Positions 16,778 through 25,241 of a stretch of DNA of 64,000 nucleotides are shown piece after piece (the stretch's first letter is position 1; each line of letters opens with the position of its first letter). Position numbers and translations under genes: made by a program. Source of the DNA: JANMDS01 sp031430575. GTDB taxonomy: Bacteria; Pseudomonadota; Gammaproteobacteria; Burkholderiales; Casimicrobiaceae. A model generated the notes under the pieces. It searched no databases. It saw nothing but the letters and a program-made list of their open reading frames with translations, and was not told the DNA's origin. The stretch spans positions 248,001 to 312,000 of the forward strand of contig JANPBT010000062.1 in the NCBI GenBank assembly GCA_031430575.1, in the 5' to 3' direction.

Positions 16778-18042
16778 TTATTGCGTTTGATTTGATTGAG
16801 CCGACCTTCGAGTTTTTTCAGTGCATCCTCAGCTTTTGCCTTGCCTGAAAGCACTTCATGCGAAGCATCCCAAAATGCTTGGCTGACTTCGGGGTATTTC
16901 AACCCGGTCACCGTCGTTGGGCGGGCCACAGAATTGGCAAAAACATCTTCCAAACTCGCCATAAACGGATTGGCTGCGCCGACTTCTTTGTCGCGATAAG
17001 TATCGGGGCGTGTTGGGTTGAAAGATCCGCGGATTGCGCGGTCTTTTTGGGTCGCAGCATTAGTCATATAGAGCACCAAATCGGCTGCGGCATCTGGGTT
17101 TTTGCTGTATTTGCTCACGGCGAGATTCCAGCCGCCAAGGGTTGCGGCTCCTTGCTTTGCGCCGGCTTGCTTTGGCAGCGGGGCCACGCCTACTTTGCCT
17201 TTGATCGGGCTTTCAGATTTTTGCGAAAGGGAATAGGCGTAAGGCCAATTGCGCATGAACGCAGATTTGCCATTTTGGAAAACGCCCCGTGCTTCTTCTT
17301 CTGAATAATTTAATACGCCTTTTGGCGCAATCGTGCCGATCCAGCCCGCGGCCATCGTCAGCGCCTTTGCAGCGCTTGGATTATTGATGGTCACTTTGCC
17401 GTCGGCGTCAATGATCGTGCCGCCGCCATAGCTGGAGACCCACTCAAGTGCGTTGCAGCTCAGGCCTTCGTAGGCTTTCGCTTGAAATACAAATCCTTGA
17501 AAATCTTTATCGCCCGCAGTGCGTTCGCCGTCTTGAATTTTTTTGGCTGCCGCGGCGAACTCATCCCACGTTTGCGGGATTTTTAAGCCATATTTATCGA
17601 GCAAATCTTTGCGGTAATAAAGCAAACCGGCATCCGTGTACCACGGAACGCCCAATAATTTTCCGCCTACGGTGTTGTTGGCGACGATGGCGGGGAAGTG
17701 TGATTTCGTCGCATCGCCTGCATATTTTGTGAGATCAAGTAAATGATCGCGGAGCACACCCGGCCACACAATATCCATCAACAACACGTCAACTTCAGAG
17801 GCCTTGGCGGCAAATTGTTGCCGGTAGAGCGCGAGCGCTTCGGTTGGGTTGTTTGGTGGGGAATAGCTCCTTACGGTGTTGCCTGTTTTCTTGGCCCAGG
17901 CTTCGGCATGTTTCTGGCAAAACTCTACATCGTTGCCGCTGGAGCCGCATGCAATGGTCACCGTGACGGCATGCGCTGCGAGGGAAAATACACTCATACC
18001 TGCGGCGCAGATTTGGGCAATTTGACCGGTAATTTTTAGCAT
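16771..18042 (-). CDS. Maltodextrin-type ABC transporter substrate-binding protein
   Basis: A 423-residue periplasmic binding protein of the extracellular solute-binding family 1. ATG 18042 has TAAGGA 8 bases upstream, so the longer frame to 18081 is not used. The signal peptide (about 1-27, ending SLAAHA) contains an exact dispersed-motif copy that writes QICAAGMSV. Family features include TWDEFAAAAKKIQ, LLGVPWYTDAGLLYYRKDLL and GGWNLAVSKYSKNPDAAADL. A LacI-type operator lies directly upstream in the gap to the pullulanase gene. Confidence 0.92.
   Translation of the reverse strand: MLKITGQIAQICAAGMSVFSLAAHAVTVTIACGSSGNDVEFCQKHAEAWAKKTGNTVRSYSPPNNPTEALALYRQQFAAKASEVDVLLMDIVWPGVLRDHLLDLTKYAGDATKSHFPAIVANNTVGGKLLGVPWYTDAGLLYYRKDLLDKYGLKIPQTWDEFAAAAKKIQDGERTAGDKDFQGFVFQAKAYEGLSCNALEWVSSYGGGTIIDADGKVTINNPSAAKALTMAAGWIGTIAPKGVLNYSEEEARGVFQNGKSAFMRNWPYAYSLSQKSESPIKGKVGVAPLPKQAGAKQGAATLGGWNLAVSKYSKNPDAAADLVLYMTNAATQKDRAIRGSFNPTRPDTYRDKEVGAANPFMASLEDVFANSVARPTTVTGLKYPEVSQAFWDASHEVLSGKAKAEDALKKLEGRLNQIKRNKW
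17996..18010 (-). repeat. Dispersed 15-bp motif, exact copy 5
   Basis: In the signal-peptide codons of the sugar-binding protein, read as ICAAGM. Confidence 0.95.
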
Positions 18043-18056
18043 TTTTCGTCTCCTTA

Positions 18057-18068
18057 CAATCGATTGCA
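18057..18068. promoter_or_regulatory. Putative LacI-family operator upstream of the sugar-binding protein gene
   Basis: The site TACAATCGATTGCATA (core CAATCGATTG, a perfect 10-bp palindrome with central CG) lies between the pullulanase stop and the binding-protein ribosome-binding site. The same core occurs twice upstream of the large TonB receptor gene (28151-28186) with related sites beside it. A central CG palindrome is typical of LacI-family sugar repressors. No LacI-family gene is in the window. Confidence 0.6.
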
Positions 18069-18087
18069 TAATATTTTTCACAGTGTA

Positions 18088-20838
18088 TCAAGGTGCTCGG
18101 GTTTTAGTCCACACCACAGCACTGCGCGGAGGAATAAAAAATGCACCCGTCCCACTGTCAAACTTGGCTTCGCGGCGCAGCGTCGTGTTTGTCGAATCTA
18201 AGTGGACTTGATGTAGCCGCAACGGCATGTTTTGGGTACTTTCAAGCGTAATTTGCGCGGATTTATCGTCGGCGTTCAAGAAATAGTAAATCTCCCGAAT
18301 TTCACCCTCGCTTAAATCATTTCCGTTGAGATGGCCAACGATGAGCGTCGGCACGGCGCTTACGCCAACGTTGTGGAATGTCAAACGCTTTTGCAGCTCA
18401 GATGCGCTCGCGATTCGAAAGAGGGGCGAGCTGGCGCGAATCGCAAGCCAATCGCGCATCGCGTCGCGCGTAGCCAAAACATCTGCGCGGGTTATTTTGA
18501 TCGATGCATCGGCTAAGATTGGTGTGAATAATGCGTAGTTCTGGCCGTTATCGTGTTTGCGGGGCAGCCCGCGCGCCCAGCCATTATCGTGGTAACTCCA
18601 ATCAATTGCGTTAAAGGCATCACCAGAATCAAAACTATTGCTGTCCAGCGATTTCGAGCGCAAGATATCAATGCCCGCATGGAAGTAAGCCACGCCTTGA
18701 CTCAGCGCGGTGAGGGCAATGCCGAGGCTTTGTACGCGCGCCCGATCTGCGCTGGAGGTTTCGCGCGGAAGACGCACCGCGTTGAGATCAAAAAGCGTGT
18801 GGTTATCGTGATTCTCAACGTAATTCACGGCTTCGTTTGGTGAAGCGGTATACCCAGCGGGCGCACCCCGATAGTCAATGGCAGAAAGGGGAGCGGCTGC
18901 GATTGTGAAGTCTGCAACCGAGCCTGCAAGCCCTGCGCGAATCCAGTCGGCTTCTTGTTGGCGCTCAGCGATGGGGCGGGCTGCATTTGCCGCGCCGCCA
19001 TTGAGCCAACCTTGACGCGTCAACAGCAAATCACCGCTGTCGTTAAACGCACCCCCGCGCGCGCCATCGCGCAGCCGATCATTGAAGCTCGCGATACCGC
19101 TGCCGCGAAGGGCGCGCTGCTCGGCTTGCACGAAGCGCTTACCATTTTCGACCTCACCAAAATTCCAGCCTTCGCCGATGATGTTGATGGAGGTGCCCGC
19201 AACCGCATTGATGCGCGCTTGCAGTCGCTCCATCGCTGCCCGCGGCTGATGGCCCATCAAGTCAAAGCGAAAGCTATCCATCGCGTAGTGTTGCGTCCAG
19301 AGCGCGACTGAATCGATCATCAGTTTTTCCATCATCAGATGTTCGGTCGCGGTGTTGTCGCAGCAGGTCGAGCGCTCGACTTCACCTGCGGCGTTAAGGC
19401 GATGGTAATAGCCCGGCACGATCCGATCGAGCACGCTTTTCGCGTTTTGGCCCGAGGCGGAGGTATGGTTGTAAACCAAATCCATACCGACCCGTAGCCC
19501 CATTTTCTTTAGCGCCAACACCATCGCCCGCAGCTCGCGGACGCGCGTGGCACCATCATTGGCGTCGCTTGCGTAACTGCCCTCAGGAGCGTTGAAGTGA
19601 AATGGATCGTAACCCCAGTTGTAGCAATCTCTATCGGCCATCTTTGATATTGCGGCTTGCAATGCCTCGCCTGTGGGCGAAATCTGCGCCGCAGGTATTT
19701 CTATCTTTTCAATGCAACCGATCTCCGGTATCGTCGCAATATCAAAAATCGGAAGCAGATGAATGTCGGTCAACCCCGCTTTTGCCAGACCACGCAGATG
19801 AGCCGCGCCATTGCTTTGATCTTCGGTGAACGCCAAATATTTGCCTCGCCACGCGGACCGCACTGTGGTGTCGGCAACTGAAAAATCGCGAACGTGCAGC
19901 TCGTAAATCGAAAGATCGGCATTACCCCGCAATGCTCTGCGTTTTGGCATTGCGTCCCAGCCTGCGGGCTTGGTTGCCGCATCATCAAGATTGAGGATGA
20001 CACTGCGCGCGCCATCAGCGGTTACGCTGATTGAATATGGATCGGTAACACGCTGCAACACGCGGCCAACGCTTGGAACCTCGACGTCTACCAAATAGCG
20101 ATAGAGTTTGCCCCGATGATCTCCGGCGCGCGCGATGCTCCAGGCGCCGGTTTTCGCATCGCGTCGCATCGGGTGAACGGTTGCGCGATCCCCCGTGCTG
20201 TAAAGGCATAAGGCAACGGAATACGCCGTAGGCGCCCAGAGTTTAAATTTCGAGTCGCGCGCACTCGCTTTCACACCTAGGTCTGGAATACGTTGGGCAT
20301 CCGCATAGAGATCATCCAACGCGCCAGCGATTTGCAATCGGGTTTGAGCCAATGTTTTGCCCCCTTCGCCATTGACACTTTCATGATGACGAAGCGTTGC
20401 CCCGCTTCGCAGCATTGCCTTGATGAGGTCGCCTTCGGTCTGAATTCGTGCCCCGAGCAGAAAACGACTGAAGTTGCTATTTATCTTTCTGCCAATATTT
20501 GCGGAGACGCGTAACCGCGCGCCGCTCCCCATCCAGCGATAGCGGTATTCGGTGTCATGATCCAAAATAGACTTATCGGGCTCCAATACGATAACGATGA
20601 TTTGATCGTTGGCCATCGTTGCTTCGAGCGTAAAGACGCCCTCACTCGAATCGCGCCCGGGCCACAAGATACGCGCGCCATCGATCCACGCCGCCTCGGC
20701 TGGAAGCTTTTTTCGATTTGGGGCAATGACGTGCGCAAACTCGGTCGATTTACAGTCCGCAACCGTCATGGCGACCGAAATCTGCGCCGCAGGTATTTGG
20801 CTTAACGCAATAAACAGAGTGGCGATAAAGTGGCGCAT
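18088..20838 (-). CDS. pulA: Pullulanase-type alpha-1,6-glucosidase, secreted
   Basis: A 916-residue GH13 debranching enzyme. The type I pullulanase motif YNWGYDPFHF is present. Catalytic residues are Asp in SFRFDLMGHQ, Glu in NIIGEGWNFGE and Asp in YVENHDNHT. The N-terminal 150 residues are carbohydrate-module-like, followed by a CBM48-like region (FKLWAPTAYSVALCLY). The signal peptide (about 1-24) is partly encoded by an exact dispersed-motif copy (QIPAAQIS), and a second copy at 19684-19698 writes EIPAAQIS in the catalytic half. ATG 20838 is chosen over 20844. It heads the minus-strand maltodextrin operon and makes linear dextrins for the transporter. Confidence 0.93.
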   Translation of the reverse strand: MRHFIATLFIALSQIPAAQISVAMTVADCKSTEFAHVIAPNRKKLPAEAAWIDGARILWPGRDSSEGVFTLEATMANDQIIVIVLEPDKSILDHDTEYRYRWMGSGARLRVSANIGRKINSNFSRFLLGARIQTEGDLIKAMLRSGATLRHHESVNGEGGKTLAQTRLQIAGALDDLYADAQRIPDLGVKASARDSKFKLWAPTAYSVALCLYSTGDRATVHPMRRDAKTGAWSIARAGDHRGKLYRYLVDVEVPSVGRVLQRVTDPYSISVTADGARSVILNLDDAATKPAGWDAMPKRRALRGNADLSIYELHVRDFSVADTTVRSAWRGKYLAFTEDQSNGAAHLRGLAKAGLTDIHLLPIFDIATIPEIGCIEKIEIPAAQISPTGEALQAAISKMADRDCYNWGYDPFHFNAPEGSYASDANDGATRVRELRAMVLALKKMGLRVGMDLVYNHTSASGQNAKSVLDRIVPGYYHRLNAAGEVERSTCCDNTATEHLMMEKLMIDSVALWTQHYAMDSFRFDLMGHQPRAAMERLQARINAVAGTSINIIGEGWNFGEVENGKRFVQAEQRALRGSGIASFNDRLRDGARGGAFNDSGDLLLTRQGWLNGGAANAARPIAERQQEADWIRAGLAGSVADFTIAAAPLSAIDYRGAPAGYTASPNEAVNYVENHDNHTLFDLNAVRLPRETSSADRARVQSLGIALTALSQGVAYFHAGIDILRSKSLDSNSFDSGDAFNAIDWSYHDNGWARGLPRKHDNGQNYALFTPILADASIKITRADVLATRDAMRDWLAIRASSPLFRIASASELQKRLTFHNVGVSAVPTLIVGHLNGNDLSEGEIREIYYFLNADDKSAQITLESTQNMPLRLHQVHLDSTNTTLRREAKFDSGTGAFFIPPRSAVVWTKTRAP
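19684..19698 (+). repeat. Dispersed 15-bp motif, exact copy 6
   Basis: Inside pulA, minus-strand reading EIPAAQI. Confidence 0.95.
20782..20796 (+). repeat. Dispersed 15-bp motif, exact copy 7
   Basis: In the pulA signal-peptide codons, minus-strand reading QIPAAQI. Confidence 0.95.
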
Positions 20839-20919
20839 GATCAATGAACGAGATGAATAAAAATATAGTTTACGAACGTTAGAATCTTGCTTTGCTTTTT
20901 AAATCTTGAAATCACTTTT

Positions 20920-22506
20920 ATGCGCGTTAAGTTCGCTTTAGTCACCATAGTCTCACTTCTAATTGCCGCGTGCTCAGGGCGGATGAATCTGCCACTAAAA
21001 GGTGCAGCGCTTCAATATTTGCCCATAGATGTGAGCGCGGTAGCGCAGGCGGGTGCGGCGAGCGCATTACCGGCAGGCTGGCAGCATGGCGGGGTGATGG
21101 AAATTTTCGTGCGCGCCTATTCTGACAGCGATGGTGATGGCATCGGTGATCTAAAGGGATTGATATCAAAGCTCGATTACTTAGGTGCGCTCGGCGTAAA
21201 GGGGATTTGGCTCATGCCAATCCATCCGAGCGAAGATCGCGATCACGGCTACGCGGTGACCGATTACCGTGCCATTGCCCCGGAATTTGGCACGCTCGCC
21301 GATTTCGATGAATTGGTCGTGCAAGCCCATCGGCGAGGCATCGGTGTGATTCTGGATTACGTGATTAACCACAGCGCCCGGGCGCATCCGATGTTTCAAG
21401 ACGCGATGACAAATCTGCAAAGCCCGTATCGTGATTGGTATGTGTGGCAGCGTAGCGCGCCGCCAGATTGGCGCATTTTTGGCAGATCGCCTTGGCACGC
21501 TACGACAACAGGCGCGTACTTTGCGCAGTTTGATGTATCGATGCCCGATTGGAACTTTCGCAACCCCGCAGTGCTGAAATTTCATCAAGACAATCTCCGT
21601 TTTTGGCTCAATCGCGGCGTTGATGGCGTACGCTTTGATGCTGTCGCGCACTTAATTGAGAACGGTGAAGGCGCAACCTACGATCAGGACGACAATTTAG
21701 CGCTCGTGCGCGCGCTACGCGAAACCATTAGCGCTTACGACAATCGATTTATGGTGGTGGAATCCACCGCGCGCGGCGAAGTCTACGGCGCGGCGAACGT
21801 CGGTGGAAGTGCATTCGCGTTTGGGCTGAATGGCGAAATCATCAAAGCGGCGCGCGGGGATGCTTCGGCGCTGGCAAAAATGGCCCGTCATCCCATGTTG
21901 CAACCTCAAATGGCGACCTTTTTGGGCAATCATGATGAATTTGCCGGCCGCCGACTCTGGAATCAATTTGACGGCAACCTCTCACTCTACAAACTCGCTG
22001 CCGCCGCATTGTTAACGCTGCCGGGCGCGCCTTTTATCTATTACGGCGAAGAAATTGGCATGTCTGGCGTGCGCGGGCTTTTAGGCGATCCGAGCTTGCG
22101 TGCGCCAATGAGCTGGGCGCCTGATGCGCAGACCGCCGGCTTTACGACGGGCACGCCATTTCGCGCGCTCGCCGACAACGCGAGCATCCAAAACGCGCGT
22201 AACCAATTCGGCGTCGTTGATTCGCTTCACTCTTTTTACAGCGCGCTCCTTGCCTTACGCAACGACCGCCTGTCGCTGCACTCAGGCCGCTACGAAAATC
22301 CACAAGTCGATGGGCAGGTATTGAGCTTTCAGCGACTGCTCGGCGATGAGCGCACGTTAGTCGTGATTAACTTTAGCGAGGCTGCCGCAGCGATTCCCCG
22401 AAATGGCGCACCGGAGCGTGCAGGTTTACGCCAGATTTTTCCGCGAGGAAGCGCCGTGAGTCCATTGATTCCGGCGCAGAGCGTGCGGGTGTTTGCGATC
22501 GATTGA
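20920..22506 (+). CDS. Alpha-amylase family lipoprotein, GH13
   Basis: A 528-residue protein from ATG 20920, divergent from pulA. Lipoprotein signal MRVKFALVTIVSLLIAAC with lipobox LIAAC, so it is membrane-anchored. GH13 regions are GIWLMPIHPSEDRDHGYAVT, nucleophile Asp in GVDGVRFDAVAHLIE, Glu in FMVVESTARGE and FLGNHDEFAG. The FMVVESTARGE form resembles lipoprotein alpha-amylases that act on maltooligosaccharides in the periplasm. Its 75-bp divergent promoter region is AT-rich. It probably works with the pullulanase and outer-membrane receptor in starch breakdown. Confidence 0.9.
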   Translation: MRVKFALVTIVSLLIAACSGRMNLPLKGAALQYLPIDVSAVAQAGAASALPAGWQHGGVMEIFVRAYSDSDGDGIGDLKGLISKLDYLGALGVKGIWLMPIHPSEDRDHGYAVTDYRAIAPEFGTLADFDELVVQAHRRGIGVILDYVINHSARAHPMFQDAMTNLQSPYRDWYVWQRSAPPDWRIFGRSPWHATTTGAYFAQFDVSMPDWNFRNPAVLKFHQDNLRFWLNRGVDGVRFDAVAHLIENGEGATYDQDDNLALVRALRETISAYDNRFMVVESTARGEVYGAANVGGSAFAFGLNGEIIKAARGDASALAKMARHPMLQPQMATFLGNHDEFAGRRLWNQFDGNLSLYKLAAAALLTLPGAPFIYYGEEIGMSGVRGLLGDPSLRAPMSWAPDAQTAGFTTGTPFRALADNASIQNARNQFGVVDSLHSFYSALLALRNDRLSLHSGRYENPQVDGQVLSFQRLLGDERTLVVINFSEAAAAIPRNGAPERAGLRQIFPRGSAVSPLIPAQSVRVFAID

Positions 22507-22527
22507 GCACCCTGCTGGCGGCATTTT

Positions 22528-22542
22528 CTGCGCCGCAGGTAT
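22528..22542 (+). repeat. Dispersed 15-bp motif, exact copy 8
   Basis: Intergenic after the amylase; left arm of an inverted pair. Confidence 0.95.
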
Positions 22543-22567
22543 GATGCCTCTATCGAGAAAAATTCAT

Positions 22568-22582
22568 CTACCTGCGGCGCAG
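22568..22582 (-). repeat. Dispersed motif, last base G
   Basis: Right arm of the inverted pair after the amylase; 14 bases exact. Confidence 0.9.
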
Positions 22583-22620
22583 ATTTCACGCGCGCACCTT
22601 ACTTTTTTGAATCGAAGGCT

Positions 22621-23526
22621 ATGATTTCTGAACTGCAACCGCTTTTAGGTTTTTATGAGATGCAGCGGCGAACGCCGCCCGCGATTTATGCCTACGCCGC
22701 GAAGACGATGCCGACACCCATTCAATTTTTTAGCGTTGAAAAAGTGCAAGCAATGCTAAACAATCCGCTGCTCACCCATGATTGGGTCTCGCTCATTCAA
22801 AGGGGCGCGATCGTACCGCTCGATGGCCAGATGCTGTGGAAGACCGTTTTGCGCAAGCGGTTGCTTTTTATGGATAAAGCGGCCATGAACGCTGCGATTG
22901 CAGAGGGGGCTGCCGTGCTCGTCGAAGGCCTTGATATTCTTGATCCAGATATTAATCAATTTGTTGCTCGGCTCGATGAATTAATGCCGTGCGCGCTCTC
23001 CAATGCTGTTGCGTTCTTTTCGCAGCACGGTAACGAAGCGTACAAAGGCCATCGTGATACCGACGATGTTTTAGTCGTTCAGATCAGTGGGCAAAAGAAG
23101 TGGGAAATCTTCGAGCCGCAGCAGCGCCGCTACCTCGAAAGCAACGATCTCTCCCGCGCGGAAATGGGCACGCTCGCGGCTACGGTCACGATGAACCCAG
23201 GAGATGCCTTGTACGTGCGCGCGGGCGTGCCGCATATTTGCCAGACGAGTGGGGCGCATAGCCTGCACTTATCGTTTGATTTGTGTGATCGCACGCCCAA
23301 TATCGAGCAGATTTCCAATGAAGCCAATCAACGCTACAACAAATCAGCGGCAAACCCGTATCAGCCCGCGGCTACGGTGACCGCGCGTTATGTGGATTTA
23401 TTGCAAAGTGCAGCATTTCAGTCGGCGCTCTCGGTGGCGACTACAACCACTCGCCAAGAAGCTACCCGCTTTAGATCGCGAATTGCCAACGCGTCGGGTA
23501 TTAACGCACTGAAAAAATATATCTGA
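22621..23526 (+). CDS. Cupin_4 / JmjC-like Fe(II)-2-oxoglutarate oxygenase family protein
   Basis: A 301-residue protein. The metal-binding HxD lies in YKGHRDTDDVLVVQISGQKKWEIF (about residue 145) and the distal His in YVRAGVPHICQ (about 210). This matches the cupin_4 family, which includes ribosomal-protein hydroxylases. Such proteins recur beside tryptophan-halogenase-family flavoproteins and TonB receptors in proteobacterial carbohydrate loci, as here. The substrate is unknown; hydroxylation of a protein of the locus is only a guess. Confidence 0.82.
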   Translation: MISELQPLLGFYEMQRRTPPAIYAYAAKTMPTPIQFFSVEKVQAMLNNPLLTHDWVSLIQRGAIVPLDGQMLWKTVLRKRLLFMDKAAMNAAIAEGAAVLVEGLDILDPDINQFVARLDELMPCALSNAVAFFSQHGNEAYKGHRDTDDVLVVQISGQKKWEIFEPQQRRYLESNDLSRAEMGTLAATVTMNPGDALYVRAGVPHICQTSGAHSLHLSFDLCDRTPNIEQISNEANQRYNKSAANPYQPAATVTARYVDLLQSAAFQSALSVATTTTRQEATRFRSRIANASGINALKKYI

Positions 23527-23579
23527 GCGTTGAAATGTGACGACGTTGAGGCGCAGAAATGTGCCAAAAATGCCTTAAT

Positions 23580-23594
23580 CTGCGCCGCAGGTAT
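23580..23594 (+). repeat. Dispersed 15-bp motif, exact copy 9
   Basis: Between the convergent cupin_4 and halogenase-family genes; flank TGCCTTAAT. Confidence 0.95.
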
Positions 23595-23600
23595 ATTGAT

Positions 23601-25112
23601 TTAAGTACGCTTCGCTGCGCAGTTTTCGGCAATAAATTGCGCGTGGGTCGGCATCACTTCGACGCAGCGCTCGATTACGGTGCGCACGCTTTCGAGATAT
23701 TCATGGGTCTCCGCCTCGTCGATCAAATCTGCCAGGGGGTGATAGCCATTCGCGCGAATGCCTTGACCATGCATCACTTGCAGCCAACCCACCTCTGTGA
23801 AGAGTTCGTTATTAAATCTAAAAATGCGTCCGCTCGATTGATAGAGCTCGATCTTTTCTTTGAGCGTATCAGGCACGCTCATCTCGCGGCAGCGCTGCCA
23901 AAACGGGGAGTCTGTGCGCGCGTTTGCGTGATAGTGCAAGATAATGAAATCACGGATCCGCTCATATTGGAATCGGGCTTGCGCGTTAAATTCATCGATA
24001 TCTTTGGCGTTAAATTCCGTAGTCGGAAAAAACGCAATTAACTGCGCGATTGAAGACTGGATCAGATGGATGCTGGTCGATTCCAGAGGCTCCATAAAAC
24101 CGCTCGACAGCCCGACGGCGACGCAATTTTTATTCCACATTTTTTTGCGCATGCCAGTGTTAAATCGTAACGGTCGCGGGTCGGCGAGGGCTTTGCCATC
24201 CAAATTTGCGAGGAGCACCGCAGCGGCTTCATCGTCGCTGATGAAATCGCTGCAATAGACATGGCCGTTTCCGGTGCGATGCTGCAAAGGGATGCGCCAT
24301 TGCCATCCGGCTTTGTGCGCGGTCGAGCGGGTGTAGGGCGTCAGTGGCGAGACTGATTCGCAGGGCACAGCCAGCGCGCGATTGCAGGGCAGCCAGTGCG
24401 TCCAATCTTCGTAGCCAGTTTGGAGCGCTTGCTCGATGAGTAGCCCGCGAAATCCAGAGCAATCGATGAACAAATCGGCTTCTATTTTTTCGCCGCTTTC
24501 GAGCTGCACGCTTTCAATAAAGCCATCATCAGCGCGTAAATGGGTATGAGCAATTTTGCCCTCGGTGCGGGTGACGCCTAATTTTTCACAGAAGCGCCGC
24601 AGGAATTTCGCGTAAAGCCCCGCGTCAAAATGGAAGGCATACGTGATATCAGCCAAAGGCGAAGTGCCTAAATCAGTACGGGGGCGCATAAATTTATTGG
24701 CTTTACTCGCCATCTGAGTGATGGAGTATTCGCCTAAATCTTTTGCCTTGCCTTGCGCTGCCATCTTGCGCCAATATTGGTGAAAATCCACGGTCCACAA
24801 TTCTTGACCGAGCTTGCCAAAGCCGTGAATATAGCGATCACCGAGCTTGCCCCAGTTGACAAATTCAATGCCCAACTTAAACGAGCCCATGGTTTCACGT
24901 ACGAATTCATTTTCATCAATACCGAGCACAGCATTGAAGCGCTGAATCATTGGGATCGTCGCCTCGCCAACCCCGACAATACCAATTTCTTCAGATTCAA
25001 CAACCCGAATCTCGACTTTGCCGCGCAATACTTTAGCGAGCGTCGCGGCCGACATCCACCCGGCGGTACCACCGCCAACGATCAATACTTTCTTAATAAG
25101 CGAAGTGTTCAT
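23601..25112 (-). CDS. Tryptophan-halogenase-family flavoprotein
   Basis: A 503-residue FAD-dependent protein. The dinucleotide fold VLIVGGGTAGWMSAATL is at residues 9-25, the family-typical VGVGEATIPMIQ near 47-58, the conserved Lys region GSFKLGIEF near 75-83, and the diagnostic WxWxIP as GWQWRIPLQHRTGNG near 270. All halogenase-type key elements are present. In sugar-utilisation TonB loci of proteobacteria these proteins are common but uncharacterised, so true halogenation of tryptophan is not implied. The gene runs in the same direction as the large TonB receptor upstream of it, with a terminator between them. Confidence 0.9.
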   Translation of the reverse strand: MNTSLIKKVLIVGGGTAGWMSAATLAKVLRGKVEIRVVESEEIGIVGVGEATIPMIQRFNAVLGIDENEFVRETMGSFKLGIEFVNWGKLGDRYIHGFGKLGQELWTVDFHQYWRKMAAQGKAKDLGEYSITQMASKANKFMRPRTDLGTSPLADITYAFHFDAGLYAKFLRRFCEKLGVTRTEGKIAHTHLRADDGFIESVQLESGEKIEADLFIDCSGFRGLLIEQALQTGYEDWTHWLPCNRALAVPCESVSPLTPYTRSTAHKAGWQWRIPLQHRTGNGHVYCSDFISDDEAAAVLLANLDGKALADPRPLRFNTGMRKKMWNKNCVAVGLSSGFMEPLESTSIHLIQSSIAQLIAFFPTTEFNAKDIDEFNAQARFQYERIRDFIILHYHANARTDSPFWQRCREMSVPDTLKEKIELYQSSGRIFRFNNELFTEVGWLQVMHGQGIRANGYHPLADLIDEAETHEYLESVRTVIERCVEVMPTHAQFIAENCAAKRT

Positions 25113-25180
25113 ATAGATTGATTTTACGGTTGCTAAACAATGGAGGGAACTGCATTAATCGTTAAAAAAATGCATCACTC

Positions 25181-25222
25181 AGAAAAGAAAAACCCCTTGC
25201 GAACAGTCGTTCGACAAGGGGT
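25181..25222 (-). terminator. Rho-independent terminator of the large TonB receptor gene
   Basis: On the minus strand a stem ACCCCTTG...CAAGGGGT (25192-25199 with 25215-25222), extended inside by CGAAC/GTTCG, is followed by a T-run (the plus strand reads AGAAAAGAAAAA before it). It lies just after the receptor stop at 25242. Confidence 0.85.
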
Positions 25223-25241
25223 CGCGATCGGTTTTTAGCCG

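Larger units (their letters stand above)
22528..22590. terminator. Inverted pair of dispersed motifs downstream of the amylase gene
   Basis: CTGCGCCGCAGGTA (22528-22541) and its reverse complement (22569-22582) can pair as a 14-bp stem with a 27-base loop, followed by ATTTC. It stands 21 bases after the amylase stop. A long loop and weak T-run make it an imperfect terminator; protection of the mRNA end is also possible. Confidence 0.55.

Noticed and set aside
21738..21750. CAATCGATTT inside the amylase gene as a further operator
   Set aside because: It lies deep in coding sequence, lacks the TGCA right arm and is not near a promoter.
24592..24607. GCGCCGCAGG in the halogenase-family gene, and similar 9-10-base partial matches (15815, 40131, 62468)
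   Set aside because: Too short to separate from chance in this moderately GC-rich DNA, and they lack the CT start or GTAT end.
23601..25112. Natural-product halogenation gene cluster
   Set aside because: The flavoprotein has the halogenase motifs, but there are no biosynthetic genes around it; its neighbours are sugar uptake and starch enzymes.
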